Assembly: GCF_009730915.1 (NCBI RefSeq)
Contig: NC_052488.1
Coordinates: 19,710,305 to 19,774,304 of the forward strand
Reading direction: 5' to 3'
Source: Dioscorea cayenensis subsp. rotundata
Lineage: Eukaryota > Streptophyta > Magnoliopsida > Dioscoreales > Dioscoreaceae
Length of the DNA stretch: 64,000 nt
Positions within the stretch are counted from its first letter, which is position 1, and the number at the start of each line of letters is the position of its first letter. Of the stretch, positions 25,803 to 39,762 are shown one piece after another. The position numbers and the translations under genes were made by a program. The notes beneath the pieces were generated by a model. The model saw only the letters and a list, made by a program, of their open reading frames with translations. It ran no database searches and was not told where the DNA came from.

Positions 25803-26650
25803 TCTGCATGAAAGAACAATTGAACCTAAGGAAGTTACAAAAAAAAGGTCCAGTTTTGATCTCTTAGTCTCTCTATATGCCGCCCACAGTAAAATTACAG
25901 TTGAAGTCTACTGCAATTCCGACCATTCTGGAAGAATACAGAACAATTGTACTCTAAGAATGATATCGTTCATAGTTCATCATTTCTTATTGATATTCTT
26001 CAGCATGCCAGAAATGGACAGATAACGTCCCAGAAGAACAAAAATCTAATAACCAAGTGAAGTAAAAGACTGGTCTACTCCAGAAACTATTTTCTACCGT
26101 GCATTATCATGTCAACCCCAGAGTATTGATCAGGGAGACTTGCCAATAAAAGGAACATAGAATTTACTCAAAGTCTATAGAAACCCAATAATCTAAGAAG
26201 ACACCAGAATTCCTTGGGAACAAAATCAAACTCTAATCACAACAAATAGACAAACGAACCAAGCAACCAAATAAACAATCAAAACCCACTATTACAACCC
26301 ATATTACCAATCAGGCACAAAACCATACACAGAACAAAACAATCATCAAAAAAGGGAAAAAAAAAAATTCAAAACCAAACCAAAAATACGGACGGAAGTA
26401 AAATAAAAATCCGAACTTTCCTGTGGATAACCAACGAAAATCCAAAAGCTCCAAACTTTCCTCATGATAAACAATAAAAATCCCAACTTTTTCACAGAAA
26501 ACAGTAAAAAATTCCAAACTTTATCCTACTCACATCACCCCAGCGGAGACCGAGGCCGAGATCTCCGAGAAGAAGTTGAATCCGGATCACGAAATGGGAG
26601 AGAAACGAAGAAGGAGAAGGATTGAGAGATAGATAAAGAGAGGCAGAAAG
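25803..26650 (-). promoter_or_regulatory. ACC1 leader intron and 5' UTR exon
   Basis: The ATG exon is preceded by an acceptor (TGCAG) one base upstream of the ATG. A good donor (GTGAGT in gene orientation) ends a leader exon at 26,534 on the plus strand, giving a 730-bp 5' UTR intron at 25,804-26,533. The leader exon (about 26,534-26,650) is CT-rich in gene orientation. The transcription start is not determined. A leader intron is inferred from signals only. Confidence 0.6.
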
Positions 26651-27666
26651 AGGTTGCAATGAAGGCCTTAAATGGATTTGGAGAAGCACGTGGCAGCTGC
26701 CCACAAAGAAGGATGCTGTTCTCCTTCCCTTCTTCTTCCTCTGGATTTAATTCTTATAGCTCTTGAGGAGTAGTTCCCAACTACCCCCATTGAATCCACC
26801 ACTCAAGACCCAATGCACTATTTCCAAATCACACTTGAATTTGGCCAAAAAACTCAAGCTTGTCTTCATTTCAATGGCGAGAATGAGTGGTTTTCTAATT
26901 TCCTTCTATTTGTTCTATGTTTTGGCTGACTTTTTGACTGCAAGGAAGGAGGCTGGGTGGTGTTGCTGACCAAACTCTCCCTTCATTTTCTTTTTCTTTT
27001 TCTTTTTTTTTAATTTATTTTTTTTTTAATTTATTACTTTATTATTTATTTCCTTTATTTGGAATCAGATTAGATTAGAAATCCTAATATTTTCACATGT
27101 TAGTCACAAGATATATATATATATATATATATCTTAAAAATGTGTTCTTGGCTTTTTGGAATGTTTTAAAATTAAATTTAAGGAATTCCAAAATTTTAAA
27201 TTTTTGTTTTCTTTTCTTGCTTATGGAATACAAAGCCTTGATTGTGTGGAGTGATGGGGACAAGTGAGGACAATGTTTTTATTTTATAGATTAATTAGTT
27301 CTAAATTTAATTTTAATGCCTTCTACTTAATATTGATTTAATGATAAATACTCAACTAAGATTTCAATGTTTTTATTCAAAAAGATTTCAATGTTTAATT
27401 AAAATTATAATTGTTCAGGGAGGTATCTAAAAAATATCCAATATAAAGTTATGTTTCCCTTTCCAATTATTACTGTTCCTTTAAATAAGGAATTTAATAT
27501 TTGAATCAAAATCAAACTCGGGTTAAATCAATTAATTATTTGTATAAAAAATTAGTAGGAAAGAGGAATGGTATTGCTTTTCATTTGTTAATGTTTATAG
27601 TAATCTTGAACCAATAATTTAATATTAATTAATTAGTGGATTAACACCATGAGGTTAGGTGAGTAT

Positions 27667-27668
27667 AT

Positions 27669-27703
<35 letters not shown>

Positions 27704-27706
27704 TTG
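27667..27706. repeat. (ATTT)n microsatellite
   Basis: About ten uninterrupted ATTT units, followed 90 bp later by an (AAT)n run at about 27,798-27,820. Confidence 0.95.
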
Positions 27707-30344
27707 TCTATGGTCCTTGGTTGGCGGGGCTTGGACCTAATTTATCAAATAGGATCAAATGTACAAGACCATAGGAAGTGAGAAGTGGGAAAAAAATAAT
27801 AATAATAATAATAATTTTGCTTAAAAAAATAAATATTCTTTTTTTTTTTTACTTTCATAAATAATTAATTGTGATTTTATAAATTAAATGAGTTTAATTC
27901 AGCCTTGAAAAATGGCTTCTGCACTGAAATAATTTTATCAATTTTTGTTTATTATTGTATATAATTTAATTTTATCAATTTTGTTTAATGTCAAAACAAT
28001 AATAATTATACTTATTTTTCTCTTATAAAAAACATAGAGTTATTTATAAACATGAAAATTTTTACCCCTAAAAATTTATCTAGAAACAACCAAAGGTTTC
28101 ACTGAGTCATATGGAAAAAAAAAAAGATTTAAGATAAATAAAAATAAACATTGTCCTCGGCCAGCTCTCCCTCCATTGGATCATTGCATGCATGTATCAA
28201 AATGATAACATAAGTACAAAACTTTGATTGGCCATTTGTTCTAAAGCAACCGGAACAAATTATTTGCATGTCATGTGCGAAAAAAAACATATATTATATA
28301 GAGGTGTAAATATTATTAAATAGAATATATTATTAAAGTCACCGCTTCAGTAGATAAACAGTAAAACATTTGACTCTCATGTGTAAAATTGAAGGTTTAA
28401 CTATCTCTCCTAATACATGATTGAGGTCTTGCCCATATTATCACAATATATACATAAATAGATATTTACATAAGTAAAAGTCAAAGAAAATTATACATGC
28501 TAATAACCTCATGGTTTATTGATGTTAGATCTATGTGTAGGGTGTTCGTTGATGGAACAAAGGGATTTACAATGGGAATAATCCTTATGAAAAACCAGAA
28601 TTTTCTTTTTGATTGAAAAATTATTTGGGAACAATATAAATTTAGCGGAGCATACCTGCACTTGAATGTAAATGATGAAGATGATTGGGTCTTGTGGTTC
28701 TTCTAACTGATCACACGCAGAGAAAAGATGAGAACACTAATTTAAAAAACTCTAATTCTGAATCTCATATCCTTCTGTGCTTAGTCAAGGACCACACCCT
28801 ATAAATTTTTATGGAGCTAATTACAAATCTGTCCATCATAAACTTGAGATTTTGCTCCGAGGGATTTTACTCGCCATATTATTATTATGTAAATCCACAC
28901 ATCTAGTTTAGATAATTAGGGCCATATTCAAACTTTAATTAGATCATCACAATCGGGCCCATTCAAAATTCAGTATGATAAAATATACATAATTATAAAT
29001 ATTAGTATGCACGTCTACACAACTTATGCACATATATCCTTATATCCCTACATGATGTGTGGTCCAAAACCTGACATTCGTATCTTTATTGAAGAAATGA
29101 GTTTGAACTTCAGGTCATACAAAGTGAAGGCATAGATTGATTGAGATATTAACTCTTTGCATGTACACGGCCTTAGCATTAGCATGATTAGTTAATTTTG
29201 TGAAAATATATATATGTATATATATTATTTAAAAAAAAATCATATATTCTATAGAGGCGTGATAACAAGAGAAGGAGATTAGTGTTTTATTAGCTATCAA
29301 TTATTTTGTTAATTGTAGTTGGTGAAGAGGGTTTTAGCCATGCGGTCCTCCTGAGCCAGATGTCTAAAATAGTGGTCATAAATGCACGTGCAACTAATGT
29401 ATATATATATATATATATATAAAAACTGGTTTCACGGATATTTATCTGAATAATTTAGTTATTATATTTGTTGAGAAGTTAATTACCGTATTTTATGTTT
29501 AATAATTAATATAATTGATTTGGTGATCATATATATGTCATAACTTTGACTAATCTTATTGAAAATGATTTTTTTTTTAAAGCAAGAGTGACATCTTTAT
29601 TTTTAGAAACTTTTGTGAATGAGAAAGATTAAGTGAGAATTGAATGAATGTATCCGATTCAAGTCTAAGTGAGAGCAACTCATTGTTGAAAGTTATTTCT
29701 TTATTATATTCTTAAGTTTTGTTTTATGGAGAATTTTCACTTCACAATTTTAATATGTTGTCAATATTAGCTTTTCTACTCAAGCCATCATCATTGAATA
29801 TTTTAATTTATAATATTTTATGTTAATCTTAGAAACTTATCCTTCATTGAGATCCAAATAGATTAATCAGCGAATCACATGAGACAATGATGTTGGTGTA
29901 ATGGTCTCAATATGTTTATAGATATAAATCATTTGGAGAGTTTTTTTATAAATCAACTTCTTTAATCTTCATTTGGCAAAACTTCTTAGTAACTGAATTC
30001 AAAGCTTTGGACTTGCTATCAATTAATAAGTAAACATGTAGTAAAGTGAATGTAACTTATTTTTATATAGTTTCCGTGGTAGGAAGGATTAGGGTTAATT
30101 ATTGTGGAAATTAATTTCTGATTTAGATTTGTATGTTTTGGCCGAATTTTTATTTTTAAGATAATTTTCTATATTTGGAGTGAAATGCTTTAATCATGTC
30201 ATGCGGCCAGAGTATTTGATTGTTTTTTATCATATCATATGATTCATATTATACATTTTTTTATATATTTATATTTTATCATTTATTTTTACTCTTGTGT
30301 TATGAAACCAAATTTCACATTTTATTCATTTTATCTTGATGCTA

Positions 30345-30626
30345 GCTAAATATATATATATATATATATATAGGAGAGTAATTTGGGCATGCCCCAGATT
30401 CAAATATATGAAAATCTACGAGTGCCGATCGCCATTATAAACTGACTGATCAAAACGCTCTACATTCATCGATGTACAGTGATCGCGACTCAAGTAAAAA
30501 TACGATCGATTTATATAAACAAATAGTCGTTAGATGATGATCCAACGGCTATAATTAAAACGCTCTGTAAAACAGAATTTATAGGGCGTACCCAGATATA
30601 TATTTGTATATATATATATATATATG
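30345..30626. mobile_element. Small insertion inside a TA microsatellite (Micron-like candidate)
   Basis: About 230 bp of non-AT-rich sequence is flanked on both sides by (TA)n tracts. Near the left edge is TTGGGCATGCCCCAG and near the right edge TAGGGCGTACCCAG, which are roughly inverted copies of each other. Small non-coding elements bounded by TA microsatellites are known in grasses as Micron elements. Membership here is inference. Confidence 0.4.
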
Positions 30627-32835
30627 TGTGTGTGTGATTCAAAATGCATGGTTGTCAAATATGCATGAATTATTAGGCCACCATGCCTTTGCAAGGAATC
30701 ACAAGGATTGTAGAATTTTATTATTCTTTTTTTTTAAATAGACATGTGAGGATAATATACATAGATGCAATAATAATATTTCAAATTTTAATCAAATATA
30801 TCACATCATATTGCCACCTCATCAAAAAAGGCAAACTGACTTTAAAATAGTGGAAAGAGATGACAAATAATGCATTATTGCATTAACAAAAAAACAAAAA
30901 GAAAAAAAAAAGAAGAAAACATTATTGAACAACTTGATAAGCTGTATTATTTATAGAATTGGATAACAGTTGTGGTAGGTTTAACCAGCCTCACCGAAAT
31001 TAATTTTTTTCAGAACAACGTGAGTCGTTGGATCAAATAATGGACGGCTAGGATTGGCGGATACAGACCAAAGTTCTTAATTGTGATGGTTGATAAACAA
31101 TCAATATTGTTTAATAGTTTATCAATCAACATCATTTTGGTTTGTAGGTGATGACAATAATTAAATAAATGTTTTCATGCACGCAAATCAACATCATCTA
31201 ATATTATATTTTCATTAATATTATAGCATTAGATTGTTGTTTAGATGCATTTAAGTGGTTGTTGTGTATTAGTTATTTAATAATTTGTGTTAATATAAAT
31301 ATCAAGTATAATGGAAGAGATGGAGGGAATAAAACCAATAGTTAAAGGAAATGTAAATACGAATATAAATAAATATCTAATGATCACCTCAGTAATAAAT
31401 GAATTGATATTTTATTCCTCTTCTAAATTAAAAGTTGAGAGTCTGAATATAACACATTTCAAATTTAAAAAAATTAAAAAATATAGAATGTTGATAAAAT
31501 CAATTATCAAATTTACTACGTGTAATGTAAAGAAATGCAAAGTGGTGTTTGGCTAATTGTTTTATTTTAATTAAAAATAGTTATTTTTTATTTTATTTTT
31601 AAATTATATTACATTAAGTATTTTTATTTTTTTTCCCCACAATGAGAAACGGTTTTGTTCACATAATAATAAAAAAAATTGAGACAAATAAAAAAAATTA
31701 AAAAAAATTTAGAAAAAAATTAACAGAAAGCAAGAAAGGTAGCCCACAAATGCATTGGCTAAGCTCCATGTTGGGCCATAGGCAAAGCCCAACGGGCGAG
31801 CATATTTGATCGAGACTTCTAAAACTATTACTTTACTCTCTATGTCCTATTATAAGTGACCGCTTTTAGAAATATTTCATGTTCTAAATTATCTATCCAG
31901 ATACTTAATTTAAGTATTAATTTTTAAATTTAACTTTATTAATCTTTCAATATATTATTCTCATCATTATCATTTTTAATTTTACCTATTTTTTTTACTA
32001 TTTGTGAAACGGTTAAAGCGGACACTTGTAACAGGACGAAAGAAAGGATATAGGTTAAAAATATATGGTTTTGTCCACTATATACGTAATTTTCAAGGTA
32101 GTAAAATTACGTGGTTTTGTCCTCTCTCTCTCTCTCTCTATATATATATAGGTGTTGGCCCTTTTTAAAAGCCCAATAAGCCACTGCACTAGATGAGAGA
32201 TATATATAAACATGCTGGGCCACTATTCGAAGCCCAACGGGCCACTACACAAGATTAGGGCTTTCAAACGTTTGTTAGGTTAACAATATACCGTTTTGTA
32301 CATTATACACTTCATTTTTTTTTCAGGTATTGAGTATATATATTCATATATCTTATATACAATAAAATTTAGGAAGTATAATATATACATGTTAAAAAAA
32401 AAAAAACTACTTTTTGAATGCCATAAATTAAACTTATCAATTTGTTATGTATTTTTAATTAAAATCTACTATATATATTTTTTTGTCGAATTATCATTAA
32501 TTACTTATAACGATAAGTAGTAGATGAGAGTTTACCATAAAAATTGATGAAATTTTCTGATTCCAATAGATTCAAAACTATAGAGTTTAATTAGAGAAAT
32601 TAAACTTGTTGATAAACTAAATTGTACATGATATAGTTGAAAATAATTTTTTTTTAGCATATATAATATAAAGTTATACTTGTAATTCAAGGTGTCAACT
32701 AGGCCTCCTAGAGCTAATAGTGAGCCTGATATATATCATGTGTAAATATTTTTTTTAATACAATTATTGGAAATTTTAATACATTTATAACTCAATGAAT
32801 ATTTAAAAAAAATTAATTTTATTGAATTATATATA

Positions 32836-32874
<39 letters not shown>

Positions 32875-34664
32875 TGAAGAAATGTGAACATGCCACAAAG
32901 ACGTGCATAGATATAAAATTAATCATTTAACATATTTGTGCGTTCCCTGTGTAAGCTTAGATTCATACACATCTCATCAATATGACACACATTTTAAAAA
33001 CTAGATGCCAATAGACAAAAAAGCTGTTGACATAAAGTATATATATTTTAAACTAGTTTTTAACTTTTTATTAAATAAATTTTAAATAAGATAAATGAAA
33101 ATCATTTATTATATATATATATATTTAAAAAGTCTTAGCGTAAAAATATGTAATTTTGTAGAGTAAGCATGCAAGCTTCATTGTGAGATAAGTTGCAAGT
33201 GTAAGCTTTTTAAACTTGACAATCTAAATTATAAATATATATAAGAAAATAATCCCATGGAATTTAAAAAATGTGTCTAAGTTTATAAATTTGTTAATAA
33301 TAACATAATAACAACAACAACATAGTTCCAAGTATCAATTAGTAACTAGTCCCATGTGACCACATGAGACCACTTTGAATTATTTAATATACTGTCATAT
33401 ATATTGAAATAAATATTATAAAATTGTAGTTTTTCAAGTGAAATGTTATTATTTCAATCACAAGATTTACTAAATCATTACTTTATTATAAAATAACTAT
33501 TTCATATGGTACTCAAAAATAAATTTAAAACAACTAGTGTATTGAATTGTTATTTAAATAGTGATTGGGCAAACCAAAAAATTTTTTGGGTCAACAATAC
33601 TATTATAGTATTGTGCAAAGATATAGAAACAGTATAGAATATTATGATAGAAATTTTTCATTCATTATTTATTAGGTTCACTATGATAGGATGTCGTTTT
33701 CCTTTCCTTTTAAAAGTTGAATAGCAAGAAGGATTTATTAGCTCTGTTTGAATCCTAAAAATCTTCTGCGTGCATGTGATAGAACTTTAATCATCTTATG
33801 TGACATCTAGTCGAGTTAATAAATTTCTAAAGGAGTCGTTTAGCTAAGGCAATTAATATACTATTGTATATGTCTATCTCTTGACAATCACTTGTGAGAC
33901 ACCCGTTGTCCTTTGTCACACACAAAAAAAACAAAAATCAAACGCCACACATTAGTGATTCTTCTTGATTTTATATGATTTTCATGTTATTAAATGAATT
34001 CATTTGTTTGGTTTTTGAATGTATTTAGCAATAAAAAGTCGATAAACATTATAATTAATATTTTGTTAATCTCTAAATATCAGTTGGATTCAATTAAATT
34101 GTATACTTTAGTGTAATTCATGATTATTTCATTAATTTGTAAACATCCGTTGTATTCAATTAGATTTTAGTATTTTATTGTGATTGATATTTGTCATTAT
34201 CTATTTTAGCCTCTGAATGTCTGCATTAGTTTATCAATCTCTTGATTAATATACATCAACACACTTTATCGTCATTTTAGAGCATCTATATTATAAATAA
34301 ATTTTGTTAAAAAATTAAACTACATTTTAAAATTAAAAAAAAACTTAAAGCTCAATTAGATTAATATTAACCTAAATTTGCAACAAAATTAACAATCTAC
34401 GTCATTGAAACTTGTAAGATTCTAAAATCTTGACTTATGTTTAGTGTGAATAACTTCAGAATAAATATTTTTTTTTTCTTTAATCTTTGAACAGAAGTCT
34501 TTGAACGGAAGTGTGAGATAAACGATCAATTCTATTTTATTTTTCATCTCAACATTGTTCATCCATTGATACCGTTTATTAAACATTACAACATGATTAA
34601 TAATAAATTAAGGTTATATAATAAACAATTAGTCTAAAGTTCTAAATTAAGAAAAACGCCAATA

Positions 34665-34745
34665 GTAAGTTAGCCTACTAGCACTAGGGTCCCCTTGCAT
34701 ATGGGTGATGTCCTTGGTTTGAATCCCCATTTAAGGTGAAAGTAC
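34665..34745 (+). repeat. Possible tRNA-derived SINE head
   Basis: TAGCACTAGGG (about 34,679-34,689) resembles a Pol III A box and GGTTTGAATCCCC (34,716-34,728) matches the B-box consensus, with about 27 bases between them. A TA-rich tail follows. No tRNA cloverleaf can be built, so it is not a tRNA gene. Confidence 0.35.
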
Positions 34746-35923
34746 ATGATATATATATTTAAAACGTCTATGCATACATTTGACTTGTTTTAATTTGTAA
34801 AAAATAAACTAATTAAGACATGGAAGTCTAACGATTAGAATCAAAGCAATCACATGTCAGAGAAACATACATTTGATGAAGAATAAGTATTGGTAAGTGG
34901 TAACCCTTTTCTTTCATGCATAAAAAAAAAAAAGAATCAAAGAGTAATTAACGGGAAAAAAAAAAAACCAAGCATGAAATAAAGTGTTGAAGACCTTGCC
35001 ATTAATAACTACCTGTGACCAACCGCTTACTTAAAACCACACCTTTTCCTCTGCACCTCTACCAACTTGCAACCATTGAAAAGTATGCAAAGGAATCATG
35101 TCATTGCCACAAATAATGCCATCCATTGAATTCATGGTTGGGTATTTAATGATCCTCAACCTTGTCCATCTATTTAATAAATTATTATGGTCCACTTAGT
35201 GCGTATATAGTTTGTAAAGAAGTCATAAATCTTTTGTTGGACCATAGAAGGGTGTGTATATATATATATATATATTGTCATCCAGTGATGGTGATTCATC
35301 CTCATATTTGGTTTTTACTAGTACAAGCTCTCTCTCTTTTTTGGTGAATTACTGAAGCTCAATGTGAAAGAAGGAATCAATATTTGTTTGAGGAATTAAA
35401 ATGGTGAAGTTTCTCAAAGAAAGGTAGAGAAAGTGGCACTTGATTTAACAATGTAAATGGATATAATTTGTATATAACTCCAAAATTTCTTATTAGTCAA
35501 AAGTTTATCTTTAATTATATCTTTTACTTCTTATGTAAAAATTGTATAAATCATCTAAATGTATAAAAAAATAATAAAAAAATAATAAGTAGTGGACAGA
35601 TCAAGAGAATAGTGAACAAATACATGAAAAATTAAATACTTAACATAAATAATAGTTATATAATTTTATTGATAAATAAAAAGATAAATAAAGAAACATG
35701 ACAAAGGGAATATAAAAAAAGTTATAATTTTAATGGGAGGCGTTTCTAAAAGATAAACAATTAGTATTATTCACCGGTCATGGTAGCTTTATTATTATTA
35801 TTAAGTGTTAAACAATTTTTAGACAAATGCATAATTAGTAGAAGGTTAATATCATATAGTGTTTGAAATGATGCACAGAAAGTTGAGATTTTATTTGATT
35901 TTTATCTTGGCATCTTCCACAAG

Positions 35924-36022
35924 CGTCGTACATGACCAAAAGAGATACATTGATACAACCTTCAATTTTATTTGAGTTTAGGATAAAATTAAGAATAAAA
36001 TCTTTTTTGGTCATGTAAGACG
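35924..36022. repeat. Imperfect hairpin, 22-bp arms
   Basis: CGTCGTACATGACCAAAAGA at 35,924-35,943 pairs with TCTTTTTTGGTCATGTAAGACG at 36,001-36,022, with a roughly 55-base AT-rich loop. It may mark the edge of the repeat that follows. Confidence 0.7.
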
Positions 36023-36765
36023 TGTTATGGGTCCAGCTCATATTTGCAATATTTCATATTACTTTTGTTGTTTATATTGGGCCTTTATGTTGGACTTGTT
36101 ATGTCTTATTTCTTGGGTCCATTTAGCATTGATATTAGAGTTTCCAAGAGAATTTTCTTTTGGGGGATTGTATTCTTTGGTTTTGGCTGTACAACATCAG
36201 AAAAGGCGGACGGCAATCAAAGAAGAAAAGAGAGCTTAAGAGGGGTTTGTTATTCTCTGTTTTATGTGCGTAGTTTTGATCAACTCTACGATCAGAGTGC
36301 TCCCGTGGTCCGATTTTTGCTCAAAACTTGGCCGACTTTTGTTCTCGACAAGAAGGGCTTCATTTTGAACGGTCGGATTGTCCTCAGGGTGCTCCAATTT
36401 GGTCGAAAAACGCAGCTTTTAATGCATCAAAGATATTTTTGGGTGATTTCTACATTTTTTTTCTCTATCTTGATCTCTTATTGTTCTTGGAGTTTGTTGG
36501 TGGGTTGTGAATCCTTTGTTGATCGATTTGGGGTTCTTTTTGCCTCAATTTATCGATGAAGTAAAAAGGTGGACTCCTTGAACGGTCCCGTCGTTTTTAT
36601 CCTTTACATCGAAGGGGTTTTTTCAAGTATAAATTGGTGTGTGTTGTTTGTGATTTATTATGGGTTGATTGAATTGTTTAATTGGTTGGTTGTCTTGATT
36701 ATTTGACTTTGTGAATGTCGTAGAGATCTCTGGCGATCTTGCCCATGGAAATCATAAGTAGCAAA
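36013..36765 (+). repeat. Unclassified interspersed repeat, LTR-like
   Basis: A block of about 750 bp with markedly higher G+C than its surroundings. It is rich in T and G on the plus strand and has sharp compositional edges. The layout (TATGGGTCCAGCTC near the left, CTCTACGATCAGAGTGCTCCCG in the middle, GTAGAGATCTCTGG near the right) suggests a solo LTR or similar fragment. Terminal TG...CA ends and a target duplication are not resolved. A 171-codon frame at 36,044-36,559 overlaps it but shows no recognisable domain and is probably spurious. Confidence 0.4.
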
Positions 36766-36858
36766 ATGTGTATTGGCCTCCTCACATACATAATTGGTAG
36801 ACATGCCAATTATATATGATCACTTCAAAAGTTCCTTTCAATGCTAAATGAAGACACA

Positions 36859-36859
<1 letters not shown>

Positions 36860-36901
<42 letters not shown>

Positions 36902-36905
36902 ATAT
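36860..36905. repeat. (TC)n-(TG)n compound microsatellite
   Basis: About 16 TC units run directly into TG and then TA units. Confidence 0.95.
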
Positions 36906-39449
36906 GTATAATACAAGAAGACAATAACATGATAAAAGTAAGGGATGACAAATTGGATGAATGTAGATGAAAAGTGGAGTGAGTTAAGTGGAAAGAGAAA
37001 TAGTTAAGAGAACAATCTAGCATGATTTTTTAGACCATGACATGTTTGATTGAATTTTACTTCCAGAGTGACGGAATTCTTGGTAGATACATGTCACAAT
37101 TAACCTCTCCTTTCCGACATCAAAGCTTGTCTATTTCATATAAAACAAAATCATATCCATTAAAATCCAAAATCAATATGCTAAGTTTCAAAGGCAAAGT
37201 CAATAATGATACGTAAACAATTTCTTAGTATATTGTTATAAATTTTTTTTATGAGGATGTTTTATGTTTTTATCGAAGAGACATGTTTGAATTTTAGTTT
37301 ACTTAAATTGAAGATATGTTGAGATATTAATTTTATATCTTTCCACATATTTAATGTGGCTTATCTATATTTTATAAAAAAAATTAATAATACAGATTTT
37401 AAATATTCTTGTTACATAAAGAGCATCAATCATCTTAGTACGTTTATAGATAAGAAATTTATAAATGTTGATGCATGCCGTTGGATTAAATCCAATGGTT
37501 GTGCACTGTGCAGATGAACAACATTAATGTACTTATAAATATTAAGATGTATAATGTTTTTATCTCAACTGTTCAATCATTTTCAGCACTGTATCTGGAA
37601 AAAATCTGAACCGTGCACAACTGTTTGTACTACACTTACAAGTTACAACAATCATTATAAAAATAAAAATTAAACTAATCAACCTAACTAATCCGTAATT
37701 AAGTATGACTCTAGTACCCTAATTAGTACTGACGTAAAGTCATATATATATTATATAGGAAAAAATTAAAATAGAGTGAAAAGTGATGCACAAAAGGAAC
37801 TGTCAAGAAAAAAAGGAGGGGAAAAAAAAGAAAGAAAGAAAAAGTAAGTAGAAAAGGGTGTTAAGTATGTTGATGTGTTGATGAGCCAACATGTTTTGAT
37901 GTACTTTTAGTGGCATGCGAGCAGACAAAGGCAATGAATAAGGTGGTCCTTTTAAGCCTTTTGGATCCACAAAAATGAAATGCACCATGTGTGTGGGGTG
38001 GGTGGCCATGGTAAGCTTTTTTCATCTATTTATTCATTTTTTATAATAATAATTATTATTATTAAAGGTCACAATTGACCAAAGACATTTTTTTCATTTT
38101 TGGTATTTTATTTACTTATTTATTGTGGAGGGGCCTTGATTCTGTCCTTTTGAAAAGATTCCGTTGTACTATTTTGATTCCGTGTTTTAATTATTTGAGT
38201 GCAACAATGTTTGTGTTTCTTCAGAGTTGTAACCCAAAAGCATGGTTGTATGACTTGTGTCCTCTTCCTTGAAACGTTGAGAGTATTATCATGTATTTTT
38301 TATTTGAAATTATTTGAAATGGTGAGAGTTATATTTTCTTATAATATATTTGGACTAAATTTTAATTAGTTGAAAATTTAAAATGGTAAAATTATGGTCC
38401 GTATAAATAAATGGTTTTAAATTCAATGCTTTATGTATATCAAAAACAATATTTAAAAAATTACTATTTTTATATTATGTACTATGTCTAGATAAATTTA
38501 AAATTTTTAGCTTATAATATACAATTGATTAAAATCTAAAAAATAAAATAAATATTTATTTGAAGGAAATATTTTATTTAAATAGTGTTAGGATTTAAAA
38601 GTGAAAAATTTTTTAAAAAATAGAGAAAAAAAGAAAAAGATAATAAAGGGAAAGAAAAGAAAAGATTGAAAAAAAGGGAAGAAGAGGTTGTTTCATAAAA
38701 TTTGTTTGGTTAAAGTAAAGTAATGAAAAAAATATAATAAATCATAATATAATTGATTATTAATTCATCAATTATATTCCTATCATAAAGTGGAGTGTAA
38801 TGATTAATTAAAATAATGATAGCATTATATTTTTAAATTTTTTTGTAAATATTTTTTTCTTAAAAACAGAAATGAGATTTCAAAAGATTTCAAAAGATTA
38901 AAATTAACTCTTCTGTTTTATTTAAATTTAAAAAAATTATGAACGATTCACTGTGATCTTTCTTCAACCGCTTTTCACTTATCCTATAAAACTCTCGATC
39001 CAAACCCATTATAAACTAATCATCTTGATTAATATGAAAAAAACAATATGTTTAAAATTAAAATTTTATTTTAAATATTTATTTATTAAAAATATAATAT
39101 TTAAATAATTAACTTTTATAAAAATTGGTGTATAATCTCTCTCCAAAGGAGGTGAAAGGTTCAAAAATGCATGAAGGAATAATTATTTTTTAAAATAAAA
39201 TTTTTAAATTCTCCCAATAATAAGAAAACCTCAACTAATTTTTTTATAGAGATAAATAATCCAGATTAATAAAATAAATTTATACGTAAAAAAATCTCCC
39301 ATTATTACCTTTTTTTTACCATTAGAGCTTCTAGCCACAAATTCAAAAAAATATATATATATATTTTTTTAAAAAATTTAAAAAAATATAAAATTAATTT
39401 TTTATTGCTTATTTAAAATTATTTGGTTAAAAAAGGCAATAAAGCAGGT

Positions 39450-39707
39450 TGGTTCCAGACGTGTGACCCACCACGTGGCACCCATCTCGGAAATTACCGC
39501 CACGTGTCATCACATTAGAACCAGAGACCTTTTCCTGAGCAAAGTTTTCATTACGTTCCAGCGGATTCCACCGCGGGTCCCATCCATCCACGTGTCATAT
39601 TTTCCTCCAGCCACGTATCAACTCCACGTGGGCCCACCTTCACCCAAAAAGCAACCTCTTTATCCAATCAAATTCCCGCCACGTACTCAGTAACCTCTTT
39701 ATAAATA
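39450..39707 (+). promoter_or_regulatory. MIPS promoter with ABRE/G-box cluster
   Basis: Within about 230 bp there are at least six ACGT cores: GACGTGTGA (39,459), CCACGTGGCA (39,471), GCCACGTGTCAT (39,500), CCACGTGTCAT (39,589), CCACGTATC (39,611), CCACGTGGGCCC (39,624), plus CCACGTACTC (39,679). TATCCAATCA at 39,661 gives a CCAAT box and TATAAATA at 39,700-39,707 the TATA box. Such ACGT clusters bind bZIP factors and usually confer ABA, drought or seed induction; that response is inferred here. Confidence 0.85.
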
Positions 39708-39762
39708 GTACCCTTCCCCTCCTCCTCGCCGAGATAGTTCCAGTTCGCGAGAAAATTTAGAA

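Larger units (their letters stand above)
26651..39440. other. AT-rich gene-free spacer, about 12.8 kb
   Basis: No supported gene on either strand. It contains many poly-A/T runs and microsatellites: (ATTT)n at 27,667-27,706, (AAT)n near 27,798-27,820, (CT)n-(TA)n near 32,123-32,151. There are also decayed repeat fragments listed separately. Two short stretches rich in GGCCCA/AGCCCAAC motifs (about 31,742-31,800 and 32,153-32,262) look like detached promoter-type sequence but have no downstream gene. Confidence 0.7.

Noticed and set aside
26763..26969. Small ORF including a 31-residue hydrophobic peptide upstream of ACC1
   Set aside because: Lies in promoter-like sequence with no family resemblance or conservation evidence.
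34665..34745. tRNA gene
   Set aside because: A and B box-like motifs are present but no acceptor stem or cloverleaf can be formed.
36044..36559. 171-codon hydrophobic ORF
   Set aside because: No domain, no splice context, and it sits in a repeat-like island; probably chance.
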